From positions 20,321-84,320 of the forward strand of contig WNNJ02003270.1 in NCBI GenBank assembly GCA_012934845.2: 64,000 nt of DNA. The letters run 5' to 3'. The notes beneath the pieces were generated by a model. It ran no database searches. It saw only the letters and a program-made list of their open reading frames with translations, and was not told the DNA's origin. The stretch comes from Pomphorhynchus laevis (taxonomy: Eukaryota > Acanthocephala > Palaeacanthocephala > Echinorhynchida > Pomphorhynchidae). Numbering within the stretch: the stretch's first letter is position 1; the number at the start of each line of letters is the position of its first letter. Shown in pieces: positions 45,026 to 56,500 of this stretch. Made by a program: the position numbers and the translations under genes.

Positions 45026-45412
45026 AGTGAAGATTATTGATATAGTTGTAACATCGCTTTTCTATGTGAGCTAGTTCATAAGTGCTTCTATAATCGTGTT
45101 TCTATTGTTGCTTAAAACATCAACGAAACGAAAAATGCGTGCGTTGTTTTAAGACATCTTGGTTTTTTGTGCATTCTTAAAATACAAGTTTTCAAACTTT
45201 AAGTAGTATGACTTTATTGTCAATTTTGCTAGATCACACAAGGTGATTTCTCAGCAGAAACCAGCTACGGTAACATTTATTCATAATTTCCAAATCCATA
45301 CACCTTTACTCACAACATGCCAGATTCTAGCCTAACATATGGGTATTGGTTTGTCCGATTCTGCTGTGCAGTGGTACACTCGAACTTGTCAGAAGGCTGT
45401 GTACCATATTTG

Positions 45413-45481
45413 CACTTTTAGATTTGAACATAGGTTCTTTCGATCGAGTGGTCTACGCTTTACCAACTAGGCTAACCATCC
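45413..45481 (-). pseudogene. tRNA-derived sequence (tRNA pseudogene or SINE head)
   Basis: On the minus strand, TAGCCTAGTTGG (45463-45474) is a good Pol III A box and TGTTCAAATCT (45420-45430) a near-consensus B box. Their spacing of about 32 nt fits a tRNA body. The acceptor, D and T stems are poorly paired and the anticodon arm is not convincing, so it is not a working tRNA. A SINE of tRNA origin is possible; no second copy was found in the window. Confidence 0.5.
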
Positions 45482-45674
45482 AGTACAGCTAGAAATTCTT
45501 CAGTTAATGAAACCTTAAATGCAATGATTTTTGCAATATTTTTTCGCTAATTGGTTTATTCGGATATCGAAATGGATGTTTCGAAATTCGGATATCAAAA
45601 TAGACAAATATAATTTGAACAAATAATTGGCAAATATATATTTAGGAAATACAGACAAACAAATATATATGATT

Positions 45675-47110
45675 TTCATCATCGCGTCATATGCATGTTT
45701 CAATCATGAATTATCAAAAATAATAAACTCCTTGTTACAAAAATATAAAACTCCTAGTCAAACAAGAGTGAAAGATGGGCCTGAATTTGCTACCCTAATC
45801 AGAAAATATCAAGCAGACACATGCTACTTCGTCACAACAGATGTCGTGTCTCTATTTACTAACGTCCCATTACAGCCGGCGATAAAAATGACAGCAACAA
45901 TATTATCATCGGAATGTGAGAACCCAAATTTGTCGCTCGAAGACGGACGGAGTTATTATCATGGTGACAGATAAATCCTGCTTTACATTTGAAGACGAAT
46001 TTTATGATCAAGCGGATGGTGTGACCATGAGCTCACCTCTAGCACCCACAATCACAGATCTGTACATGGAAGAATGGGAGAAAGTTATTTATATACGCCT
46101 TCCACCACTCAAATCATATTGGCGATACGTAGATGACGTATTTATGATATTCAACAGAATTATGAACACAGAAAGTATATTAACGACGTTAAATGAAAAG
46201 GAGCCATCGATACATCGATACAATGGGATGTAAAAGCTGAATACTCTTCAGGTTGTCGCTCGTTTTTGGACGTTTAGGTGCACCGGAGGAATCGGATACC
46301 ACAAAGCTTTTCCAGAAATCTGGTATCTCGTGGAAACCAACGCATTGGTCGAACCATATACCGGCTAAATATAAACTATCGGCAGCTACGGCGTTATTCC
46401 TTAGACCAAAGATGATATGTTCACAACAATTTCACAGAGATACCGAGACTGACAACGTATCCAACATATTAAGTATATGAGACTATCCACAATGGGCGAT
46501 TCGTCAAGCCAGGTTGAAGGCAAACAGAATTTTCTACAACAAAAATAATAACATAACACAGCGATCCGCTGATATGATAAGTTTTATAAAGTCGATGTTT
46601 ATAAACCGACTAGAAGATATTATAAAGAATAGGACTGAAAACTAGGACTGATACCATCCCAACAATTTTCTACTCTGCGAAACCAAGCTTGACATCCTTA
46701 TTCAAAAGAAAGACTATGGAAAAGCAAAAAATGGGCGTGGTTTACAAAATTAATTGTACGGATTGCAATGCATTATATGTTGGGAAAACAAAACGACCGG
46801 TGACAACACGTGTAAAGGAGCATCGCAGTGCATGTAAAAGAAGTGACGCGTCCTCCGCTATCTTGAATCATTCATTAAGGCACGATCACCAGATCGATAT
46901 CGATAACGTTGTAATTTTAGAGAAAGAACCTAACAGCTTTAGAAGGTTAATCCTCAAATCTCTGCACATTCATAAAACGGAAATATTGATGGACGGAAAC
47001 AAGTCAAATTACAATTTAAAACTTTCGCACGACTCAATGGACTGAAATCGAAAGGCATTAAGTGTGATTCTCCCATGTTTATTATTATAATTATTAATGT
47101 TTCAACAGCA
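45675..47110 (+). pseudogene. Penelope-like element: reverse transcriptase plus GIY-YIG endonuclease, frame-broken
   Basis: The expected order on the plus strand is: ASYACFNHELSKIINSLLQK, FVTTDVVSLFTNVPLQPAIK (motif A, near 45826), FEDEFYDQADGVTMSSPLAP (motif B, near 45990), YWRYVDDVFMIFNR (catalytic YVDD at 46126-46137), a worn thumb region (46253-46600), and GIY-YIG endonuclease VVYKINCTDCNALYVGKTKR with RVKEHRSACK (46736-46835). The endonuclease domain is open (46689-47045) and keeps its key Tyr, Gly and Arg positions. Both enzymatic domains are recognisable, but the frame is broken several times. The sequence before motif A is missing. It abuts the 3' end of the LINE on the other strand at about 47112. 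Confidence 0.85.
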
Positions 47111-47170
47111 CATAAAAGCATGGCTTAATTGGCTGGTTCACTGCAGAAAAAAGAAAATATAATAAAAGTA

Positions 47171-50161
47171 TCACAAATATGGAAAAGCAGCTTTCCCCAT
47201 GGAATCCTCCATCCGTAATTTCTTTTTGAATTCGTTGATATTGCTACTGCACACTGTTGACTCTCCAAGCCTATTCTACAGAGATACAACTCGCCGATCA
47301 AATTGGACAGCTCGTGATTTTCTTATCCTTTCACGTCGCAGGGTTAAACCACGGCCTCGAAGGATATTGGATGAGCGCAAATGAAGACAATCTCGAAGTG
47401 GATGATCCAAATCATTAAGAATTTGCCAGACCATACTCATATCGATGTACCGGCGGGTCCACGTGACAGTCTCAAGTCCAAGTGCTTTTAATCGATCAGG
47501 GTACGACAAAAATTTCAGTTGCGGTGCTAGTTTGGTAGCTCTATGAAGTACTCTCTCTGAACTAATATGTTCTTTTGAATTTTGGGGATACACACACGGC
47601 GCAGCATATAGAAGACGGCTCAACACATGAGCAAAGATTAGCGGACGTAGGGCAAATTGATTGAGTGCAATGAAAGTGCGTCGAAGTTGACCGATTATCC
47701 CAAACGCATTTGAACAAGCATGTTCAGTATGTGTGACGGTACTCAAATCACTGTTTATCCACACTCCCAAGTCCTTATATTTGTTCACTCGTTCTATATC
47801 ACTGCTTTGAAAGCTATAATTAGCTAAAGATTGAGCATTTCCGCCACAAACACGTAAATGTTTGCATTTTGATATATTTACAATCAACCTATTGAGCAGA
47901 GCCCAATTTTCGACTTCATCGATATCCCGTTGCAGTTTAACTATATCATTGGGTGAACGAATTGCCCGCCAGATTTTCAAATCGTCTGCATATAAAAGCA
48001 TCCGAGAATCAATAAATTCCGGGAGATCGTTGATGTAGACACTAAATAACAATGGGCCCAATACCGAACCTTGTGGCACCCCTATATTACATGGCCGCGA
48101 AGAAGAGTAAAAATTATCTACATACACACAATAACTACGATTGCTTAAAAACGATGCAACCCATCTAACAAGCAAAAATAAAATGCCACTTTTCTCTAGT
48201 TTATTTAGGAGGAATCTATGGTCTACTCTGTCAAATGCCTTAGAGAAATCGAAGAATATGATGTCAGTAGCAATTGATACGGCTTTATTAGCTGACCAAT
48301 CAAGATGGGCTGCGAGTAGATTAGTAACTGTCGAATAACCCTTACGGAAACAATGTTGCTCAGAAGCTATTACATTATTCTCACTATAAAACTTGACCAT
48401 ATAACCATGTATAATTCGCTCTAACATTCTACAACATAAGCAAGTAATACTTACTGGTCTGTAATTGTCTACTGAAGATCTATCACCCTTTTTGAAGATG
48501 GGGTGAATGATCGATTGTTTCCACTCTTTTGGAAGAGTCGTATCAATAACAGATTGCCGAAATATGTTACAAAGTGGTGTATATATTGAGTCTGCTATTC
48601 GACGAAGATATATCGAAGGTAACAAATCAGCACCTTTGGAGATTGTCTCTTTAAGACGATGCAGTTCAGCAAAAACTTTCTCAGGAGTTATCAAATTAGC
48701 TATGTCTAAACTAGGATATGAAACACTAGCACCTCTTATCGTCTCACTGTTCTGGATAGGTTCAGAACACTCGTTTGTAGTATCTTTGTCCAAGTAAAAA
48801 TGCCTTGAGAACATCTCAGCAAGGCCGTCTTTAATAACGCTATCAAAATATTGGCCAATTGTTTTATTAGCGTTCCTACTACTATTCACATATAGAAAGA
48901 GAGCTTTGGGATCATGTCTACAACTATGAGCTAGACCATTTTCAAATAAATAGCGCTTATGTCGTTTAAAAGAATTGAAGAAATTTCTCGCCTGCTTATA
49001 AACACCATATTCACAAAACCCACCCTTAAAGCATTTGAAACTGAAGTCACGAGCCTTCATCGCAGTAGCCAGCTCAGTATCAAACCAACGAGCGCTTTTC
49101 CGACTAGTCTTAGACTTCAAAGGTGAGAATTTTACCATTAGAGAATAAAGCGTCACGCGAAAATGATCCCAGGTCTCGTCAACTCCAACAACAGCCGGAT
49201 CAGGCCAACTTACTCTATGCAGCTTTGATGTAATAACATCATAGTTCGATCGAAAGACATTAATCTGACGTTTGTACCGAGCATGATGAAACACCCTAAT
49301 ATGTATATTTAACAAAACTTTAACTACACAGTGATCAGACAAACCAACAGGAGAATCATATTGGATACTACTGATTAATTGACTGTTTGTCGATAGGCAA
49401 AGATCAAGAAGGGAAGAACTACAACTTGAAAAGCGAGTATGTACATAAACAAATCGAGCAAGACCACAATAAGTAAAACACTCCATAAGGTCACAAGATT
49501 CACTATCACAAGTAGTAAGAACCGTATTCGAAGTCCATTCAACATCTGGCATATTCAGATCCCCAATTATCACAGTATCACAATCTCCTCGCGTATACAA
49601 CTCTATCTCTTCAATGAGTTTCTTAGATATTGCCTTAGGAGCACGATACACAAGACCTAGTATGATGGGTGAGCTGTTATCAAACTTTACCTGACACCAC
49701 AAACTCTCAACTCTATAAATAGACGACTTACTCAAAACACACACCTTAACTTAGTCTCTCATAAAGAGAGCTACGCCACCACCCCTACCCCCTATCCGAT
49801 CACTACGGAACAAAGAATAGCCTGGAATGGATATCTCAGCATCGGATACATCACAATTAAGCCAAGATTCTGTAATGCCAACTATAATTGGATTAACAGA
49901 CTCGATCCTAAACTTTAGCTCATCGACTTTCTGTAACAAGCTCCGAACATTACAATAAAATATACTATGACTTTTATTCACATCAGTGCGAGTAGTAATA
50001 TCATCTCTAGCAATCTGACACACTTCAGATCCTAAATCAGCTAGGCACTTATACGCTATAAGACCTTGCCAAAACCCTCCACATTCACGAGAGGCGATAC
50101 ATCTAGTGAGGACCAACTGATTCAAATGCGTCGCCTCACTACTTGAAAATTTTGCACACAT
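47171..50161 (-). pseudogene. CR1-like LINE ORF2: APE endonuclease and reverse transcriptase, two in-frame stops
   Basis: About 996 codons in one frame. Endonuclease: FYCNVRSLLQKVDELK, ITESWL, SDRIGGRGGGVALFMRD, then GLVYRAP, IIGDLNMPDVEW and GLSDHCVVK. Reverse transcriptase: SIIHPIFKKGDRSSVDNYRP, FRKGYSTVTNLLAAHLDW, IIFFDFSKAFDRVDHRFLLN, GVPQGSVLGPLLFSVYIND, LLYADDLKIWR. The C-terminal domain has SERVLHRATKLAPQLKF and LETVTWTRRYIDMS. The stops are TAA at 49751-49753, right after GGGVALFMRD, and TAG at 47276-47278, where the 60-kb copy has TGG (Trp, VVSLWNRL). Otherwise the frame runs to TGA at 47171-47173. No RNase H domain. The enzyme would nick target DNA and copy the element RNA. Confidence 0.9.
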
Positions 50162-51201
50162 AGATTGCTCTCACCAAGTGCAACACGAGATGTGAGTTCT
50201 TTCTTAACTTGAGATAATTTCTCCCTTTGAAGAGCGTCAAGATCTTTCAAGAGACTAACATGGGATCTTTTTAAACGATATGAATTCCGAAGAATTAACT
50301 CAGCATGTGACTGCTCCCTAAATACGACCTTGAGTAAACGCGGCCTATTACTAAGTGTATCACGCTTACCCAGTCGAAATAATGCAACGAGTTTAACACG
50401 TTTGACAATATCCACATTGCAATAACCAAGTACCTGCGTCAATATAAATCTCACACTCTGGACGACCTCGTTAAGACGTACTTGTGCGTTCTCAAATAAA
50501 GATTCTCTTACATTTGCCAGAATAACAGATCTACATCGATCAGCGGTGTGTTTCCTATTATTACCAATTTGCAATTCGAGACTGTCACGTGACACTGCGG
50601 ATAGTGTATGTTGACTTATCGTTGACGCTTGTTCCTTCTTTTTGACAGTCCCATTATCAGACATATGACCATGATTCAAAACCTGACAATATGTATTTTC
50701 ATCATTAGTAACATCAGGTAAATGCACTGGAACATCCATGGATACAGTCTCACCCTCTACACTTAAATCTATATTCATTGGATTATTTGCAAGACTTGAG
50801 GAGGGATATATAGAGTTAAGACTTGAGGAGGGATATATAGAGTTAGAATAGCTTTCATCACTATGACTGGAATTTTCAACATTCTTAGTAGATTTGGAAA
50901 TAAGAACTTCCTTACTTTGACCGGCACTTATGCTTTTTGGAATTTGTGTAGCTGACATGGGTCCAAGAGAATTACAACTCGACTGACCGACAACCAAGGG
51001 GGTAGATTCCGTCTTCAAATCATTTATCAAAGATGCGCAGCAGTACCCGCAGTAGAAAGATGCATTAGACAGAGCTGTTTTCTTTTCCCCGGGAACTGAA
51101 ACACTTGTCCACACATGACAATCTTCACTTGAACACCGAACCCTATAATCCACAAACTTGACAGCATCACCTCGCTTTGTAGTCTTCCTCTGTTTGACCA
51201 T
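50122..51201 (-). CDS. CR1-like LINE ORF1 protein, intact 359 residues
   Basis: An open frame overlaps ORF2 by 40 nt. The N-terminus is basic (MVKQRKTTKRGDAVKF), followed by a Cys/His cluster (RCSSEDCHVW, then FYCGYCCAS) resembling a zinc-binding or PHD-like finger found in CR1-group ORF1 proteins. A Ser-rich linker contains a perfect nine-residue duplication (NSIYPSSSL twice, 50792-50845). The C-terminal half has VRFILTQVLGYCNVDIV, RPRLLKVVFREQSHAELIL and an amphipathic LQREKLSQVKKELTSRVAL. By family analogy it binds element RNA. No break was seen. Confidence 0.8.
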   Translation of the reverse strand: MVKQRKTTKRGDAVKFVDYRVRCSSEDCHVWTSVSVPGEKKTALSNASFYCGYCCASLINDLKTESTPLVVGQSSCNSLGPMSATQIPKSISAGQSKEVLISKSTKNVENSSHSDESYSNSIYPSSSLNSIYPSSSLANNPMNIDLSVEGETVSMDVPVHLPDVTNDENTYCQVLNHGHMSDNGTVKKKEQASTISQHTLSAVSRDSLELQIGNNRKHTADRCRSVILANVRESLFENAQVRLNEVVQSVRFILTQVLGYCNVDIVKRVKLVALFRLGKRDTLSNRPRLLKVVFREQSHAELILRNSYRLKRSHVSLLKDLDALQREKLSQVKKELTSRVALGESNLCVQNFQVVRRRI

Positions 51202-51255
51202 TATATGAATGTATATTCAGACTTTATCAGAGTAAAGTCTCTTGTGTAGATTTCA

Positions 51256-52900
51256 ATAAAGATTGTGTAGGTTTATCTGGTATAGGTTTTTAGGTTTAGG
51301 TTCTTCCAATTTAGGTTCTTCTTTAGGTTTTTTAGGTTCTTCGGGAATTGTGTATTTTATCTTGTAGTTAGAATAGCTTAACAATTTTTTAAGTGCAGCG
51401 TCAAAGCAGCCGTAGTTAGAATAGCTTGACCGAACAATTTGTATCACTTTTATGTGATTTAATATTAATATCAAATTTAATACCAGAATTGGAAGAACTT
51501 AAGGATCATAAATGTATTCGATCCTGTAATTTGCTAGAACACTTATAAATTTTCTTGGCTAACTGCCATAATGGCTAACTGTCATTATCACCAGGATAAA
51601 ATTATATAAAACAGTTTAGTGAGTAGATAGTGTATAAAACCTGTGATACTGTTTTTTTAGACTTAATTTTGAGAAGGATCACTAGCTTGATCGAAAAGTC
51701 AATCAAACAGATACGTAATTCGCTCTTTTACTCATGTGGATAAAAATGCCAAAGAAACAAATAAGTTGGCACACGAAAGTAATCTTATCGGAAACATATA
51801 TGAATCGTCAAAAATACTCATATACTGAATACTTGAGTATAAATTGGACTCTTTAATGCAATCCGAATATGCGAGCTAAATTGTTGATATCCTTTTTGCG
51901 AATTTCTTGCCTTTATAAGAAACGACTCGAACTTTATGATATATATAATCAATGTAATCAATTCTTGATTACAATTCTTGATTACCAGTTTAACAAATTT
52001 TGATTACTAACTACTTACAATGAACCACTGAGGAAACCGTAACGCGGCGAAAGCTCTGGCAATATATAATAATAACTCAGCTCTTTGATTTAATAAACTA
52101 CGCAAAATCTTAACAACATAAGGCTGAGAGATAAGCGGACATTTAACTATATATATATATATTGTTAGGAAATGTTTTAGCACTCCATAACACCACTCGA
52201 AAATACTTATATCGCACTCACGTAAGTTACTGAATTTGCAAGTAGTTGAATCCCGTTTATGCGTTTATTTACTGAGTTTTTGAATTTTTCGTTATAAATA
52301 CTTTAGCAGTTTTGTGGACCATATATTTCTGAAATTGGGGTAGATGATTGTTAAATTTTTAACTCTCAGTGGCAAAGTTGACTTAGTCAGAGCAGCAATG
52401 GTCGAATAACGTTATAATTTAAACTTCGATAATTGCATGGTTTACCTGCTCTATATTGTAAAATTCAATATTTGTAATTTGAGGCAATACATTTACTAAA
52501 ATCATTATCTATTGACAAAGGTTTTAGTTTGTTCTAGCAGTAGACACTTATTGGTATAATAATGCTTTCTAATTTTGGTCGTGTATGTAGTATAAACTTT
52601 TTTCATCTAACACAATGTTATATATCACAAATACCTTTTGAAAAATTGACTTTTGTCAAGACTTGTGTCACTATACATATATTCGTATATATAAAAGACG
52701 AATAAAGTATTTCACAACCGGGTATAATACAAATGGATTACACCATCAAATTAGTAAAACTTAGAACAAAATTTGTCTGACTTATCTGCTTTTAAATTTC
52801 TTTGTAAATTTATAAGAACGAGGAAGACAATTGCATTTTAATTCAAAAATTCATTACAACAATATTTCGAGAGAGCTTTTGTTATCATTGCTCGACATAT
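51256..52900. other. No gene seen; low-complexity and AT repeats
   Basis: 51270-51350 is a repetitive TTTAGGTTC-type stretch. 51945-51995 has a repeated TCTTGATTAC phrase, and 52149-52163 is an AT dinucleotide run. A hammerhead-like CTGAGGA...GAAA is at 52028-52052 (see findings). No host exon was recognised. Confidence 0.45.
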
Positions 52901-52904
52901 GCCA

Positions 52905-52975
52905 GTTTATATGCCGATGATTTAAAGGAAATATTGAGAACAACTTACCAGTGTGTGATCATGGAAAGGATAAAC
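52905..52975 (+). pseudogene. Short LINE reverse transcriptase fragment
   Basis: The plus strand reads SLYADDLKEILRTTYQ, matching the catalytic motif region of CR1-like LINEs (LYADDLKIWR at 48.0 and 62.8 kb). Only about 70 bp is recognisable. Confidence 0.5.
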
Positions 52976-53024
52976 TCGAACAGTTAGTAAATCAATCAAA
53001 AACATTTAGTGAATTATTTTTTCA

Positions 53025-53295
53025 AAAAATTAATAAGGAATCCTATAACTTCTTAGATACAAAAATATATCGTGATGAACAAAGTTTATAATACACAGTA
53101 TATCGCTAGCATTTGGGTTTTAAATCATTGCTGCACGGTAGTAGCGGCCATCTACCGAGATCCAAACAATGTTAATTCGAAATGAGACTATGTACATAGG
53201 AAAGAAAGATTTTGCAACCTAAATATGTTGAAAGATGTCCTCAACACCAGATGTTACTCCGATCAACAGATCAACATGCTACTTGATTATGTTAT
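53025..53295 (+). pseudogene. Possible PLE reverse transcriptase remnant
   Basis: The plus strand reads INKESYNFLDTKIYRDEQSL, then YTVYR.HLGFKSLLHGSSGH with stops. The FLDTKIYRD...VYR phrase resembles the region after YxDD in Penelope-like reverse transcriptases. Weak evidence. Confidence 0.35.
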
Positions 53296-53418
53296 AAGCG
53301 AGACACTAATTTATTTAATTTCATAAGGGAAAGAATTTTTCGCGAAAAGTTTTGTTTTTTATTTTCGCGTTTATAATTATAATAAACTTTCTTAATATTA
53401 TACTTACAATTATATTAT

Positions 53419-53506
53419 TGTCGTATTAAATAAACTCTGACTATTATTATTTTAGATAGTTGAATAAAGATTATAGTCTTGTCTAAATTATACCACAGTT
53501 TATTCA
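53419..53506 (+). repeat. 5' LTR of the gypsy element
   Basis: It begins TGTCGTATTAAATAAACTC and ends GTTTATTCA, so it has the usual TG...CA ends. At 88 bp it is unusually short for gypsy. Same as 57197-57284 except for one base. Confidence 0.8.
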
Positions 53507-53526
53507 ACTATTGATATTCGCGGCAT

Positions 53527-56500
53527 ATGGATAAGCTTTTCAAGCCAGAGCTGTTCACAACAGTCACAAACACAGTGGAATCGGAGAATTGCTGGAGACA
53601 CTGGAAACGTCGATTCGAGAAATATTTAACGAAAGTTCCCGATCTTGACGAAAACGACAAGTTAGATATTCTAATCAACCATGTTGGCCCGAATGTGTTC
53701 AATTATATATCGGATATTGACAACTACAATTTGGCAATTCGACATCTGGATGACTTATATTTAAAGCCTAAAAATGATGTATTTGGTCGTTTTCAATTGA
53801 GTACATGTAAACAATTGCGAGATCAATCTATTGATGAATTTGTCCACATATTGGATAAACTTGCAAAGAATTGTGAATTTCACGATGTCAAAGCAGACGA
53901 ACATCGTAGTTTGTGTGTCCGCGACGCCTTTATTTCAGGACTAAAATCGGGCGAGATCAGACAACGCCTGCTTGAGGTGCCAAAACTCACCTTGCTTGAA
54001 GCCGTTGAAAAAGCTAGGACGCTTGAGTCGGCACAATCAAACGCTGAAGCGTATCGGATAGCGGATATACACGTGTCAGCAGTACCGGAACAAAATAAGG
54101 TCGAATGGGAAGCTCAACCGTGCGCTTCGGTAACACATGCAAAGTCAAGCTGTTTTTTCTGTGGTCGGGATAGACATCCTCGAAGCAAGTGTCCTGCCAG
54201 ACTTGCACACTGTCGCAGGTGCAATAAGATCGGGCATTTTTCGATTGTTTGCCGGTCAGATAGTATTAATGGGACTCGGGCTGCTGCTACAACTTGCGAA
54301 TCTCCTGACCGATTTCCATCAGTAGCTACACTCTCTTTATCTGCTACAAAGTTTGACGATATAGCACAGGCAAAGATGGAGGTACAACTCAACGATCACC
54401 GAGTAATGGCTTTATTGGACACTGGAAGCGGTGAAAATTTCATTGATAATGCAGTGGCAAAACGCTTGAGTATAAGACAAGTCCCTTTCAGACGTCAGGT
54501 GTGTATGGCATCCACTGAACACGGATCTGCGATATATTACTGCTGTGTCGTTAATTTATCAGTCAAGGGAGTGGAATACAAGTCTGTTCGCTTGTTATGT
54601 CTCAACAATTTATGCAGTGACATCATTTTAGGACACCCATTTCTTTCTTGCCATCAATCAGTTACTATGAAATTTCAAGGCGAAAGACCTCCGTTGACGA
54701 TGGGTGCTGTATGTACAATACAAGTTCAGACGCCATCTCCTTTTTCGTCTCTGACAGCAGACTGTCACCCGATTGCCGTCAAGTCCAGACGATATGCACC
54801 ACATCATATGCATTTCATCAAGGCTGAGATTTCTAGAATGTTGAAAGAAGGTGTTATTGAAAGGTGTCAGGCACCGTGGAGGGCGCAGGTCGTTGTAGTT
54901 GGCGGCGATAGTGGGAGGCGGCGTTTGGTTGTGGACTATGCGACAACAATAAATAAATTCACCCTTTTGGACGCGTACCCCCTTCCACGGATTGATACAA
55001 TGGCGGAGCGAATTTCACAATACTCTGTTTACAGTAAGTTTGATTTGAAATCTGCCTATCACCAATTGGAGCTACAATCATCCGATCGTAAATTCACTGC
55101 ATTTGAAGCGGATGGCTCTCTGTATCAGTTTAGACGTCTTCCATTTGGCCTGACCAATGCACCCGCAGTGTTTCAACGGGTGATTGACCAGATAATACGA
55201 AAGGAGAACCTCGAAGGTACCTTCGCCTACCTCGACGATTTGGTAGTGTGTGGAAGTTCGGTCTCTCACCATGACAAAAATTTGAACGAGCTGCTAAAGG
55301 CTATCCAAAAATACAATATAACCTTAAACAAGGAAAAGTGTCAAGAATCTACTACCCGACTCAGTATACTTGGTTATGTGATCGAGCACAACAGACTTCG
55401 TCCCGACCCTGAACGCACGCAGCCACTGCGTGACATGAAAGAACCAACTTGTGAAAAGGAAATGAAGAGACTGCTGGGAATGCTTGCTCATTATTCCCGA
55501 TGGATTAAAAATTATTCCGAACGTATCCGACCACTAATCGAGTGTCAATCCTTTCCCTTGCAAATGGAGGCCATGGAAGCGTTCCAGTCTATGTGTAAGG
55601 ATGTAATGGATGCCGTGCTTACAACAATTGATCCTAATAAACCTCTTACAGTCGAAACGGATGCATCTAACTTCGCAATTGGCGCCGTTTTATCACAAGA
55701 GGATAGTCCTGTCGCTTTTTTTTCCAGGACTCTTCAAGCATCTGCCCGTGCGTATTCCTCAGTCGAAAAGGAAGCGCTAGCTATCGTTGAGGCACTGAAG
55801 TCGTGGCGTCACTACCTTTTGGGTAGACATTTCCGTGTCATTACGGACCAAAGAAGCATTTCTTTCATTTTCAAAAAGAATCACCGTAGTCAAATTAAGA
55901 ACGAAAAATTAATTCGTTGGAAGATGGAATTGGCTGCGTTCTCATTTGATTTGCTGTACCGTCCGGGGTCCGAGAATATCACGGCTGATGCGCTGTCTAG
56001 AATTACCTGTTCAACGTGTACATCTAATGACCTTGATAGGTTAAGAGAGATTCATGATACATTCTGCCATCCTGGAGTCACGCGGTTGTATCATTTTGTA
56101 AAAACAAGGAATTTACCTTATTCACTCACCGAAGTCCGTCAAGTCATCTCCAATTGTCAAACATGTGCCAAGCTTAAACCCCAGTATTACAGGCTACAAC
56201 CAACTAACCTCATTAAAGCTACCAGGCCATTCGAAAGGATTTCGATGGATTTCAAGGGTCCTCTGCCTAGTCATAATAGTAAGCGGTACTTGCTCACTAT
56301 AATCGATGAATTTTCGAGGTACCCGTTTGCATTCGCTTGCCATGATATGTCGGCCGATACAGTTGTCAGATGTTTAAACAGCCTCTTCTTTCTTTTCGGT
56401 CTCCCGGAGTGTGTCCATTGTGATCAGGGACCGGCTTTTATTGCTCGCAACTTCAGGTCATTTCTTATCAAGCATGGAATCACTCTGAGTCACTCTAGTC

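Larger units (their letters stand above)
47114..51255 (-). mobile_element. Almost complete CR1-like LINE with two nonsense codons
   Basis: On the minus strand: 5' region (51202 to about 51255), ORF1 (50122-51201), ORF2 (47171-50161, overlapping ORF1 by 40 nt) and a short 3' untranslated region ending ...CAATTAAGCCATGCTTTTATG at 47114. Its 3' 540 bp recur nearly unchanged at 59.9-60.4 kb. ORF2 has two stop codons and no frameshift, which suggests a young copy. The 5' end is inferred from the start of ORF1 and the change to low-complexity sequence, so it is approximate. Confidence 0.85.
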
